Source: a bacterium (GTDB lineage Bacteria; Joyebacterota; Joyebacteria; Joyebacterales; Joyebacteraceae). Taken from it: a stretch of DNA of 64,000 bases. The stretch covers positions 248,001 through 312,000 of the forward strand of contig JALGZK010000005.1 in the NCBI GenBank assembly GCA_025774935.1, in the 5' to 3' direction. The first letter of the stretch is position 1. Each line of letters starts with the position of its first letter. This document shows, piece by piece, positions 1 to 6,721 of the stretch. The notes beneath the pieces are model-generated. The model had not been told where the DNA came from. It ran no database searches and saw only the letters and a list, made by a program, of their open reading frames with translations. A program made the translations under genes and the position numbers.

Positions 1-274
1 GAGTCCCCATGTCACCGCCGATCCCACCGCCGAAGATCTCCCATTCGTCGTTGACCCAACGGACCAGGAGGAACCAGCTGCCACGGTAGACGACACCGTC
101 GTACTCATAGACGCCGTAGACGCGGTTTGTTTGGAAGTCGGGGAATGTCTCCCAACCAGGCACACAGTCCTGGGATCGAGCCTCCTGAGCGGACAGCGCG
201 AGCAGTGCAACGAGCAGGACAGCCAGAGAGACAGTGCGGAACGACGCAGGAACAGCGGAAATGGATGCCATCAT
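1..274 (-). CDS. Secreted protein of unknown function, 3' end cut by window edge
   Basis: Reading the minus strand from 274 to 1 gives an uninterrupted frame that the ORF track omits because it runs off the window. It starts MMASISAVPASFRT, followed by a hydrophobic stretch and a small-residue region, a typical signal peptide. The mature part is rich in aromatic and acidic residues (for example VYGVYEYDGVVYRG and GSWFLLVRWVNDEWEIF), suggesting a beta-rich exported domain. An AAGGAG ribosome binding site lies 7 bases before the first of two adjacent ATGs. I do not recognise the family, and the C-terminus is outside the window. Confidence 0.75.
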   Translation of the reverse strand, partial: MMASISAVPASFRTVSLAVLLVALLALSAQEARSQDCVPGWETFPDFQTNRVYGVYEYDGVVYRGSWFLLVRWVNDEWEIFGGGIGGDMGT

Positions 275-305
275 GACGACACTCCTTCCTCTTCTCTCAA
301 CCCCT

Positions 306-334
306 ATTATACCACTTCCGCCGCCTCGATGTTA
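306..334 (-). promoter_or_regulatory. Putative sigma-70 promoter for the left-edge secreted gene
   Basis: On the minus strand a perfect TATAAT (306-311) lies about 32 bases before the start at 274. The -35 region 17 bases upstream is poor (TAACAT), so recognition would depend on the -10 element. The surrounding bases are AT-richer than the rest of the window. Confidence 0.45.
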
Positions 335-416
335 CGCTTCGACAGACGCACACGGGCCGCCAGGGCCACGCGGCAACGACACACTTGGTGGCTCTGTCCG
401 ACGGACTCAAACACGT

Positions 417-546
417 AGGCGGAGGCCTGCCGTGCCCGGCACGCCGCCTAGTGCTGGCGTCCCTAATGAGTGAGAGTCCGAGACACGTCGATCAATGGCT
501 TGAGGATATGGAATCGCTCAGGCAGGCGGCAATGAGCGCGGCCTGA
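417..546 (+). repeat. Intergenic repeat, copy A: hairpin plus GGCGTCCC module
   Basis: A bulged hairpin (arms TAGGCGG and CCGCCTA, with an inner CGTGCC/GGCACG stem) is followed directly by TGGCGTCCCTAATG. The ATG at 466 opens a 26-codon frame, MSESPRHVDQWLEDMESLRQ and onward, ending at 546. The same start and the HVDQWL-like block recur at 1745, 3373 and 4768. Further right, near 610-650, a GGATTCGAACCG block resembles the stretch at 6654-6710. I see no other gene between 275 and 632. Whether the short frame is translated is unknown. Confidence 0.5.
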
Positions 547-632
547 GAATCAGCAAGGCGGCTTTCAGACCCCGATTGCAGTCCGCTCCCCGACCCCGGA
601 GGGATTCGAACCGGCCGGCTTGCGCCGGTCCG

Positions 633-1565
633 CTAGCGCCAGACGTAGTGATAGCCTAGGGTGAGCTTCTCGAAGTCACTGCCGGACTCGGTGACGATCC
701 CCGCGCTGTAACTCGCCCGGATGGCGTGATAGCGCTTGAACGGGAAGAAGACGGTCCCTCCGAGCCTCGAGTTGCGCTGCAGATCGGCCTTCGTCTCCTC
801 CCCGACGGTCGAGCGACCGCCGTGGTAGTAGTTCACATCCAGAGCCGCCCAGAAGCCGGGCCCTACCCGCTTGATCAGATGGAGCTCGGTGGAGAGGATC
901 GGCTCCTGCTCCCGCGTCGCGCCCAGGAACTCGTCGTTGTCACCGAAGAGCCACACGCCAGCCTCGAACTCCAGCATCCAGGTGGGGTGGAACGGCCAGA
1001 TGACCCCGAAGTCCGGCTTGAGGGCCCACCTGTTCGCCCCGACATTGATGAGTCTGTCTGTCTCGTAGATCCCGGTGGGCAGCCGAAGGGTGAGGCTCGT
1101 CCCTACCACTGTTCGCGGGTTCGCCACCAGCTCCTGGAACCCCGCGAAGTCGATGGTCGGGGCGCCCAGGATGTTGATGGAGGCGCTGACCTGCACGTCC
1201 CCAATCCCCGTGATCTCGCGGCTTCGCGGCTGTTCTTCATAGAAACCCTCAGACTTCCCGCTGACGAACGGAACGCCGAGCCGCGCGTTCGCGGTCCTGC
1301 CGAACAGGCTGAATGTCTGGAAGTAGGAAGGCATCAGGGCGTGGATGCTCGATTCCAGGCCGGTAATAGGCAGCGAGGGATCGGTCAGCACATCGCCGGT
1401 GGAGTACTCGTAGTTGAGAACGACCGCCTTCGTTCCGTTCGGCGCCGGCCAGTAGGCTCGCGGCCTGAGCTCCTGTGCGACGGCGGACAGGTGCAGGATG
1501 AGGACGCAGATGAAGGCCGCCGGAATCGCGACCAGCGCAGGAATGCTGCTTCTCCGCCCTCTCAT
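633..1565 (-). CDS. Outer-membrane protein of the MetA-pathway/phenol-degradation family (PF13557-like)
   Basis: This 310-residue protein has an N-terminal signal peptide (hydrophobic core at about 15-30 ending in SAVAQ). It then reads like PF13557, putative outer-membrane transporters named after a phenol-degradation locus: LRPRAYWPAPNGTK at the mature N-terminus, TGDVLTDPSLPITG and QTFSLFGRTA early on, alternating beta strands throughout and a terminal aromatic-rich strand (LTLGYHYVWR). The family is thought to form small outer-membrane barrels for hydrophobic solutes, but substrates are generally unproven. A GGAG site precedes the ATG. It stands alone between repeat copies A and E, on the opposite strand from them, so it does not look like part of an operon. 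Confidence 0.75.
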   Translation of the reverse strand: MRGRRSSIPALVAIPAAFICVLILHLSAVAQELRPRAYWPAPNGTKAVVLNYEYSTGDVLTDPSLPITGLESSIHALMPSYFQTFSLFGRTANARLGVPFVSGKSEGFYEEQPRSREITGIGDVQVSASINILGAPTIDFAGFQELVANPRTVVGTSLTLRLPTGIYETDRLINVGANRWALKPDFGVIWPFHPTWMLEFEAGVWLFGDNDEFLGATREQEPILSTELHLIKRVGPGFWAALDVNYYHGGRSTVGEETKADLQRNSRLGGTVFFPFKRYHAIRASYSAGIVTESGSDFEKLTLGYHYVWR

Positions 1566-1718
1566 AGCTGCCTCTCCCGACTGCCGTCCGGTTCCCCGCT
1601 CCCCGCGCGAACTCGACCCGGTGGATCGTTGTGCTGGTGGGCGACAATGTACCTGAGCCCACGTTGCGCGTCAACCGGTACCGTCGCGCGCGGCGCGGTG
1701 GGAAGAAGCGAAGAGGAG

Positions 1719-1864
1719 TCCGGACTTGCGGACCCCCCTCAGGTGTGGCGTCCCTACCGCCTGAGATTTCGAAACACCTGGACCAGTGGCTGTGGCAACT
1801 TGAGGCGCTTAGGATGGTCGCAAGCGAGAGCAGGCTCTGGGCTTTGCTCACGTCCATTGGGTGA
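1719..1864 (+). repeat. Intergenic repeat, copy E
   Basis: A weak bulged hairpin (GTCCG/CGGAC core) is followed after a few bases by TGGCGTCCCTA at 1747. In the frame GTG GCG TCC CTA (from 1745) the peptide contains ISKHLDQWLWQLEALRM and ends at 1864. It aligns with copy A (SPRHVDQWLEDMESLRQ): eight of fourteen residues from the K/R-H position are identical and most others are conservative. The ORF-track frame 1631-1864 includes this stretch, but its upstream part shows no protein-like signal. Confidence 0.45.
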
Positions 1865-1883
1865 AATCGCCTCGACAACTCTC

Positions 1884-1912
1884 GTGACTGCGAGGGTGAA
1901 ATGTGCTATAAT
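1884..1912 (+). promoter_or_regulatory. Strong sigma-70-type promoter with extended -10
   Basis: GTGACT (1884-1889) is separated by exactly 17 bases from a perfect TATAAT (1907-1912), and a TGC immediately before the hexamer makes it an extended -10. Transcription would start near 1919, about 260 bases before the next annotated gene (2180). That leaves an unusually long leader or a separate small transcript. Confidence 0.6.
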
Positions 1913-1918
1913 CATTAA

Positions 1919-2109
1919 AGTCATACGGTCAGGAGACAGGGTAGATGCCGTTTGTCTCTTACGTGCACTATGCCGAGGTGGATTGCCCTTCCCTTTGAAA
2001 CCATGGAGTCAGAACTTGGGCTCTTCGTGTCGTGGAAGTACACTGCTGAGTGAGTGAGTCGAGAAGCAGGAGAAAGAAGGGAATTGCAGGGGTCAGGTCA
2101 GGACCCCTG
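1919..2109 (+). ncRNA. Possible small RNA or leader transcript, with a 17-codon ORF
   Basis: The region begins at the promoter at 1884-1912 and ends in a hairpin at 2087-2109 (CAGGGGTC, 7-base loop, GACCCCTG). Inside, an AGGAG-like site precedes ATG at 1945, giving MPFVSYVHYAEVDCPSL (stop at 1996). A second short frame, MESELGLFVSWKYTAE, starts at 2003. The hairpin has no U-run, so it could be a terminator of the kind common in GC-rich genomes or an attenuator in the leader of the gene at 2180. No known RNA family was recognised. The rest of 1566-2179 shows no convincing gene. Confidence 0.3.
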
Positions 2110-2179
2110 GCCGCTCAGGAAGTTGCGAATGTTCGGGAAGAGGTGCGCGTAAAACCGCACCCCAGATGGAGGTGTATGA

Positions 2180-3040
2180 ATGAAGAGCATGCAGGCTGTT
2201 GACCATCATCGCGTTGTCTTGCCAGTCGTTCTCTGTCTTTGCTTCGTCTTGCTGGGCGTTCGAACTGCGCGAGCTGTCGATTATGATCTCGAGGATCTAT
2301 TGCCCAACCTCAGCTTCGAGTCCGGTCTCACGGGATGGAGCTACACGGGCGCCGGCGTCAACCCCGACACCTACCTCACGGACGACGAGTGGAGTGTGCA
2401 GACGTGGTCTGCGTCGTCTCCGTTCTACAGCGATGCCGAGCTGGCCACCTATTACCCCGGTCAGCCGTGGGGCCTTGATCCGGACATCACCCATATCGAT
2501 CAGAGTGGCGTGGTGGGCGATCCCACCGTGACGATTACGGCTGCCGTGGGTTCGCATTTCGTAGGGTCAAGGCAGGACGGATACGAGGGCCACTACCGTC
2601 GCGACCCCAGTGAGCCCCCGCAGCCATCCGGGGGATTCTACGACACGAGTTTCCAGCTGACTACCGATTCCACCGCAGGATCGTTCCAGACTGGTGACAC
2701 TTTCACGATCAGATTGTGGGGCCTGCGCGGCCGCCTGCGTCAGGACTGGGGTGTGCCGAACGCGAATTCGCCGGGCAGCGCGTCGATCCTGAGAGCGCGG
2801 CTTACTGGCGGCACCTTCTCAGTTGGAAACATCAACTTCACCGCGTGGGACGGCATGCCTGACGGGAACTGGTACTGGCAGGACCTCACTTGGACGCTGG
2901 AGTCGGATACTGCAAGTATCAGATTGGTCATCACAGCACGGAATCAGAACCACGATCGCTTTGTCGCGGTTGACTCTGGGACTCCATCGAGCCCCGTTGA
3001 GAGCGCGACCTGGGGGACGATCAAGGCACTGTACCGATAG
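2180..3040 (+). CDS. Secreted protein with carbohydrate-binding-like beta-sandwich features
   Basis: The protein has 286 residues with a clear signal peptide (hydrophobic core at about 13-28, ending TARA). The mature protein starts with DLLPNLSFESGLTGWSYTGA, the NxSFE..L.GW opening seen in CBM4/9-like and PEP-CTERM-style jelly-roll domains. The rest is rich in aromatic, Asp and Gly residues as expected for an extracellular beta-sandwich. No catalytic motif is visible. A GGAGG site 7 bases before ATG supports the start. It is a lone gene; the upstream promoter is at 1884-1912 and hairpins follow at 3101-3188. The function is unknown; a surface polysaccharide-binding role is only inferred. Confidence 0.6.
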   Translation: MKSMQAVDHHRVVLPVVLCLCFVLLGVRTARAVDYDLEDLLPNLSFESGLTGWSYTGAGVNPDTYLTDDEWSVQTWSASSPFYSDAELATYYPGQPWGLDPDITHIDQSGVVGDPTVTITAAVGSHFVGSRQDGYEGHYRRDPSEPPQPSGGFYDTSFQLTTDSTAGSFQTGDTFTIRLWGLRGRLRQDWGVPNANSPGSASILRARLTGGTFSVGNINFTAWDGMPDGNWYWQDLTWTLESDTASIRLVITARNQNHDRFVAVDSGTPSSPVESATWGTIKALYR

Positions 3041-3100
3041 TCTGCAGCTGCGTCTGTCAGAGACCGCTTTCTGCCCATAGACCACCCCTATGTGATCCGG

Positions 3101-3130
3101 TGAGAGCCTAGCTCTCAAACTGGACCAGTT
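3101..3130 (+). terminator. Two adjacent inverted repeats after the secreted gene
   Basis: TGAGAGC-CTA-GCTCTCA (3101-3117) is a perfect 7-bp hairpin. It is followed at once by the palindrome AACTGG-A-CCAGTT (3118-3130). Both lie 60-90 bases after the stop at 3040. Neither has a U-run, so they may stabilise or end the transcript. Confidence 0.4.
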
Positions 3131-3159
3131 CTAGGAGGTCAGGTCATACGAAGAAGGCA

Positions 3160-3188
3160 AACACCCGCCTCTTAAGGAGGCGGGTGTT
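3160..3188. terminator. Strong hairpin, terminator-like
   Basis: AACACCCGCCTC, loop TTAAG, GAGGCGGGTGTT: a perfect 12-bp stem about 120 bases after the stop of the gene at 2180-3040. There is no T-tract on either side, so its effect on transcription is inferred from position and stability only. Confidence 0.5.
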
Positions 3189-3361
3189 CGCATGAGAGGC
3201 GTGCGACTGTGGCTGCCGTCTCTCGGGAACCGGCATCCGTGCTCCGGCTCAGTCGCCGCTCGAAGAGGACGAACCGGGGTTCTAGGAGACGACGAAGACG
3301 ATCGTGCTGAAGTAGCGTCACCAGCTTGCAGTCTGCAGAGCCGCAAAGACCACGGCCCCAA

Positions 3362-3432
3362 AGGAGTCCCCAATGCTGAGAAGTTGGAACCGGGTGGTGA
3401 AGTGGCTCAGATCCATCTCCCGACTGCCGTGA
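3362..3432 (+). repeat. Intergenic repeat, copy B
   Basis: The segment AATGCTGAGAAGTTGGAACC (3372-3391) is identical over 20 bases to 4767-4786, and similarity extends to the GTGGCTCA about 20 bases further on. The ATG at 3373 opens a 19-codon frame, MLRSWNRVVKWLRSISRLP. Differences from copy C are mostly conservative or synonymous in this frame (R/Q, K/R, I/V). No strong hairpin precedes this copy. The remainder of 3041-3509 shows no gene. Confidence 0.5.
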
Positions 3433-3509
3433 GGGGTCGTGTTCCCTGGTGGCGCCCAGAGGCTGATGTGCTACGATGGGTGCAGTCCCTCAACTGCAGG
3501 AGGTCGAGC

Positions 3510-3773
3510 ATGCACATCAGCCTCGCGCCCACGCCCCTCTTGGCCCTCCCTGTCACCTCCCCTGCCGCCACGATCCGCGTCGACCTGAGCGGCGGTGGCG
3601 ACTTCACTCATATCCAACCGGCGATCGATGCCGCCAGCGCCAGAGGCAGTCATGCCGGCGGCCTCAGCACCTGCACCCTACCTCCAGAAGTGGGACGACG
3701 ACCGAGGGTAGGTAAACGCGCTATCCGTTCTTTGGGCTGCTCCTCAGCCCGCTCCTCCCCTCGGCAGCGATGA
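3510..3773 (+). pseudogene. Truncated secreted right-handed beta-helix protein
   Basis: An AGGAGG site precedes ATG at 3510. The reading starts MHISLAPTPLLALPV, a weak signal peptide, then ATIRVDLSGGGDFTHIQPAI followed by DAAS. This closely matches the opening of pectate-lyase-like beta-helix proteins, where the next residues are normally AGDTVLVAPGTY. Here the frame runs on into low-complexity sequence and stops after 87 codons. The +1 frame continues through a motif like AVMPAASAPAPYLQKW to a nearby stop. I read this as a fragment left after truncation, not a functional protein. Its only neighbour on the same strand is the AlbA-domain gene 60 bases downstream. Confidence 0.5.
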
Positions 3774-3834
3774 GCTTCAGCTCCGTTCCGGTGGTCGGCA
3801 ACGCGCGCAAGCTCCGAGGCACCGAGGTGTAGAG

Positions 3835-4653
3835 ATGCGCAGAAACAGCCCGCGAGGAAAGCCAAACCTGCGCCGGGTCCTGATTGCGATCGGGATCGGG
3901 GCCGTACTGGGCGTGGTCCTTCTTCACCCAGTGACCATGGCCATCTACTGGATCGAGTTCCGAGGAAGCCTGGCAGGCAGCGAGAACACCATCTGGCACT
4001 TTGTCAGTGACCGGATGGTAGCATCTTTCACACTCGCTATGGCTCCGATGATGCTCATCTTCGCCGTGCTCGGAGCGGGCATCGGCGGAATCTACGCCGC
4101 GATCGATGCAAGGCTGCGGAGTTCCGTGCGGGCAATATCCCGCCTGGAGAAGGAGATTGCCCGTGACGTGCCCACGCTGATCCGGCTTGGCGAGAGCGAA
4201 TACGTCGAGTTCAAATCGACCGCACGATGGGATTTGTTCCAGGGGAAGGTGAACAAGACGCTCGGGGACACCGTGGCGAAGTCAATCGCCGCATTCGCCA
4301 ACCACCACGGCGGGAGCCTTCTTATCGGGGTCGGTGATGATGGTGAGATCGTCGGTCTCGACTTCGACTGCCGCACGCTCAAGAAGCCCGACGCCGACGG
4401 TTTCGAGCAGTTCATCATGACCCTTGTGCGAGAGCGCCTGGGCGGACACGTCTGTCGCCTGGTCCACCTGCTCTTCACGGATGTGGAGGGCCGGGAGGTC
4501 TGCCGAGTGATTGTCGAACCCGCCGACGGCCCCGTGTTCTTCAACGACGGGATGCAGACACGCCTGTTTGTCAGGACGGGCAACGCGAGCCGGGAGCTCG
4601 ACGCCCGCGAGACACTCAAGTACGTGGCGGCTCGCTGGAATCGGCCTGCTTGA
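3835..4653 (+). CDS. Membrane-anchored AlbA_2/Schlafen-like domain protein
   Basis: The 272-residue protein has a basic N-terminus and two predicted transmembrane helices (about 13-36 and 63-90). A short charged helix (about 92-113) leads into a cytoplasmic AlbA_2/Schlafen-type domain (PF04326-like, about 118-245). Diagnostic motifs are GESEYVEFKSTARWD, VAKSIAAFANHHGGSLLIGV with GDDGEIVGLD, and the late FVRTGNASRELDARE. AlbA_2 domains occur in regulators, nucleases and defence-related proteins; which applies here is not visible. GAGGTG precedes the ATG. It is a single gene flanked by repeat copies B and C. A membrane tether on this domain is known but uncommon, and a sensor or defence role is inference. 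Confidence 0.75.
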   Translation: MRRNSPRGKPNLRRVLIAIGIGAVLGVVLLHPVTMAIYWIEFRGSLAGSENTIWHFVSDRMVASFTLAMAPMMLIFAVLGAGIGGIYAAIDARLRSSVRAISRLEKEIARDVPTLIRLGESEYVEFKSTARWDLFQGKVNKTLGDTVAKSIAAFANHHGGSLLIGVGDDGEIVGLDFDCRTLKKPDADGFEQFIMTLVRERLGGHVCRLVHLLFTDVEGREVCRVIVEPADGPVFFNDGMQTRLFVRTGNASRELDARETLKYVAARWNRPA

Positions 4654-4720
4654 GGACACCCGTGCCGTCGCAAAGGTGCCCACCTGATCGCACCGCAAGT
4701 GGAGTATATGCGGGGAACGG

Positions 4721-4848
4721 ACTACGAGAGCCACCCATCCGGGTGGCTCTCGTAGTTGGCGTCCCAAATGCTGAGAAGTTGGAACCAAGTAGTCAGGTGG
4801 CTCACCGAAGTGAGCCACCTGCTTCCGAGATCGCGTCCATGGCGCTGA
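4721..4848 (+). repeat. Intergenic repeat, copy C, with two perfect hairpins
   Basis: ACTACGAGAGCCACCC-ATCC-GGGTGGCTCTCGTAGT (4721-4756) is a perfect 16-bp stem with a 4-base loop, the strongest hairpin seen in the window. It is followed at once by TGGCGTCCCAAATG. The ATG at 4768 opens a 26-codon frame starting MLRSWNQVVRWLTEVSHLLP, homologous to copy B. Inside that frame lies a second perfect hairpin, CAGGTGGCTCA-CCGAAG-TGAGCCACCTG (4794-4821). The first hairpin is also placed to terminate the gene ending at 4653. Confidence 0.6.
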
Positions 4849-4933
4849 GAGGCTAGAGCCCCCCACAAGACCGCACCCGGGCCATCGACCCGGGTCCCAG
4901 AGAAACAGCTGGCCTGATGCCGACCACTACACT

Positions 4934-5056
4934 TCACTTGAGCAGCATCATCCGACGGGCCAGAGCCCTGTCCCGCGTCACCGAGCCGGAACTCCGGCCA
5001 GTCTCCGGGCACAGAGCCACAGTCAAGGCGAGGAGCAGCGCAAGAGCCCGCGACAC
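4934..5056 (-). pseudogene. Deletion remnant: signal peptide joined to a FlgD-like C-terminal tail
   Basis: A GTG start with a GGAGGAGG site gives 40 residues: MSRALALLLALTVALCPETG, a clean signal peptide, directly followed by a segment ending RALARRMMLLK. The ending matches the last strand of FlgD-Ig-type C-terminal domains (usually ...TRKMVLLK). It looks like a secreted protein that has lost its whole middle. It sits 36 bases downstream of the gene at 5092-5919 on the same strand. It could be translated as a tiny peptide, but its origin as a remnant is the simpler reading. Confidence 0.4.
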
Positions 5057-5091
5057 AGTCGGTCCTCCTCCGGCAACCGCCGACGAGCGTC

Positions 5092-5919
5092 CTATCTGAC
5101 GTCGAGCGGTGAGTAGGTGTACTCGAGAGTCACGCCGTACAGCTCGTAAGTCAGCCCGTCGATGTAGTCCGCGGTCACGTCGATGAAGTAGCTGTACGCC
5201 TCGTTGTCGACCAGGGCATAATCGATGGTGTCGTCGTAGCTACTGCTCGGTTCACCCGAGTAGTTGTTCGTATAGGTGTACGCCATCGCATCGAACCATC
5301 CCGTGGACAGGACTCCCCTGTAGAGCTGGATGTGCACCCAGTCTTCCAAGCTCGACATAGACCAGTAAGAGGTCATCTTGGTAATCGTGGCGCCGTGCGG
5401 GAGGTTGACGGGCGCCACGAGCCATCGGCCGGTGACCCAGTAGCCCACGTTCACGTAATACTCCAGTGGATTATCGGGGTACCTGGATATGAACGCAGCG
5501 GGCGAGACAGTCACGTAACCCGTCCGCTCTCCTCCTCCGACGACCTCCTCTGCGATCTCCGCGCGGAACGCGTACGGCACCGAGGCCAGTTGGATGCGCG
5601 GCGTCAGCTCGGGCTCGTAGTTGACCGCGATTCCGAGCTCGTAGTGCCCGGAGAAGTCCAAGTGGATCGGCGTTCCAGACCCGAGCAGGACATCGAAGCG
5701 ACCGTCCATCGTCGTGACGATCTGCTCCTCTATCCAGCTCGGATCTCCGGACCCGACCTGGTACAGGGTGAACGTCACGTCGTAGGTCCCGTCCGGCACG
5801 ACGTTGCCGTCCGAGTCCTTGAGGACGCCCTGGAACGAGACGGTCCTGGGTACGTCGGCAGTACTCAGCGCCGCGCAGGCGACGAGGATCACCGCCACGG
5901 CAATGGCGCAACGAGGCAT
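5092..5919 (-). CDS. Secreted protein with N-terminal FQG..L-type beta domain
   Basis: The 275-residue protein has a signal peptide (about 1-21). Residues about 24-122 form a domain common in secreted proteins of uncultured phyla: VPRTVSFQGVLKDSDGNVVP then DGTYDVTFTLYQ, ending LTPRIQLASVPYAFRAEIAE. In homologous proteins this domain precedes fibre-like or C-terminal sorting regions. The remaining about 150 residues are rich in Tyr, Trp and Asp and beta-like, with no recognised catalytic motif. GGGAGG precedes the ATG by 5-6 bases. It lies between FlgD-tail remnants (4934-5056 and 5986-6400), suggesting a once larger set of exported proteins. The function is unknown. Confidence 0.6.
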   Translation of the reverse strand: MPRCAIAVAVILVACAALSTADVPRTVSFQGVLKDSDGNVVPDGTYDVTFTLYQVGSGDPSWIEEQIVTTMDGRFDVLLGSGTPIHLDFSGHYELGIAVNYEPELTPRIQLASVPYAFRAEIAEEVVGGGERTGYVTVSPAAFISRYPDNPLEYYVNVGYWVTGRWLVAPVNLPHGATITKMTSYWSMSSLEDWVHIQLYRGVLSTGWFDAMAYTYTNNYSGEPSSSYDDTIDYALVDNEAYSYFIDVTADYIDGLTYELYGVTLEYTYSPLDVR

Positions 5920-5985
5920 CTTACCCTCCCTTGTCGACGGAGCGCCTCGGTCAGAGGTCTCGCGGATGCAGCCGCGCGTCCGACT

Positions 5986-6400
5986 CTACTTGAGCAGCAC
6001 CACCATTCCCTCGCGGTGCTTGCCGTCTGCGTCCGCCGGGCAGAAGTAGACACCGGTGGCCAGACTCCTGGCGGCGTCCTCGCGGCCGTCCCACGACTCC
6101 GCGTGTCTCCCCGCTTCATTCGGAGAGTCGTCCAGGAGCGTCCGCACGAGAGCCCAGACGCATCGGAGATCCTGAGACTCACACGAGCGGGCTCCGGCAC
6201 GCCGAGTGCGAGCGTCGCCTTCGAGTTGAACGGGTCCGGACGCGCCGGGTAGACGTCGAGCGACGCACGGACTGAGCGTCCCAGGTGCAAGCCCGTCGGA
6301 TAGCTCTCCAGTCGCGCGAGGTGGACCCGCGTTGTTCGTGCGATCAGCAGCGCTTCTGGGACAACGTGCGACAGTGCCTGAGGGTGTTGGTAAGCCCCTC
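5986..6400 (-). pseudogene. Frameshifted FlgD-Ig-type C-terminal domain of a secreted protein
   Basis: Two overlapping minus frames each contain half of a FlgD-like sorting domain. Frame one gives LDVYPARPDPFNSKATLALG and PARVSLRISDASG, up to about 6153. Frame two then gives ALVRTLLDDSPNEAGRH, SWDGREDAARSLATGVYF and the ending GMVVLLK. Intact homologues read straight through (..YDVSGRLVRTL..WDGRD..GVYF..MVLLK), so a single shift near 6153-6155 breaks the gene. The N-terminal part of the protein is missing; a TGA closes the frame just upstream of about 6400. It may be a true mutation or an assembly or sequencing error. Confidence 0.6.
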
Positions 6401-6641
6401 ATAACTTATCACATCAGGTCAAGGGAATCAACAGACGAGCGACTGGTCGGCGGGGTGGGTCAAAGCCCCAGCACGCGTGTGGCTGAGCTGTCAGACTCAC
6501 CACAGGCCAGGGAGGAAGCGCATGCGCGCCGGCGGTCTCAGAGCAGAGAGCCCGTGCTGCTCTGCCGATCTCACGCATCGGGCGGGTTCCAACCTCACGT
6601 CGGGGTACAACGAGAAAGGCACACAGAGTGGGCCCTTCCTG

Positions 6642-6721
6642 CCGGCGTCCCTAACGGAATTCGAACCGACTGGCCCGACGGACGCGGACTGATTCCGGCC
6701 TCACGGTCCGCTCGGGATCCG
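6642..6721 (+). repeat. Possible fifth repeat copy, D (degenerate)
   Basis: GGCGTCCCTAACGGAATTCGAACCG (read from 6644) combines the repeat start with a block that resembles 606-645 (GGATTCGAACCGGCCGGC then CGGTCCGCT). Here the two parts are joined without the roughly 140 bases between them in copy A. Both blocks lie directly against the 3' ends of minus-strand genes (633 and 6722). The HVDQWL-like peptide is absent. I see no gene between 6401 and 6641. Confidence 0.3.

Noticed and set aside
600-650. T-arm-like GGATTCGAACCGG block suggesting a minus-strand tRNA
   Set aside because: The arms around TTCGAAT do not pair, and no anticodon or acceptor stem can be built. It is treated as part of the intergenic repeat.
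417-4848. Integron attC sites
   Set aside because: The hairpins lack the GTTRRRY/RYYYAAC core sites and no tyrosine integrase is encoded here, so a classical integron is not supported.
6645-6715. CTAACGGAATTCGAACCG, resembling the 3' end of a tRNA gene
   Set aside because: No cloverleaf can be folded. The resemblance may reflect an old tRNA-derived piece but does not support a tRNA call.
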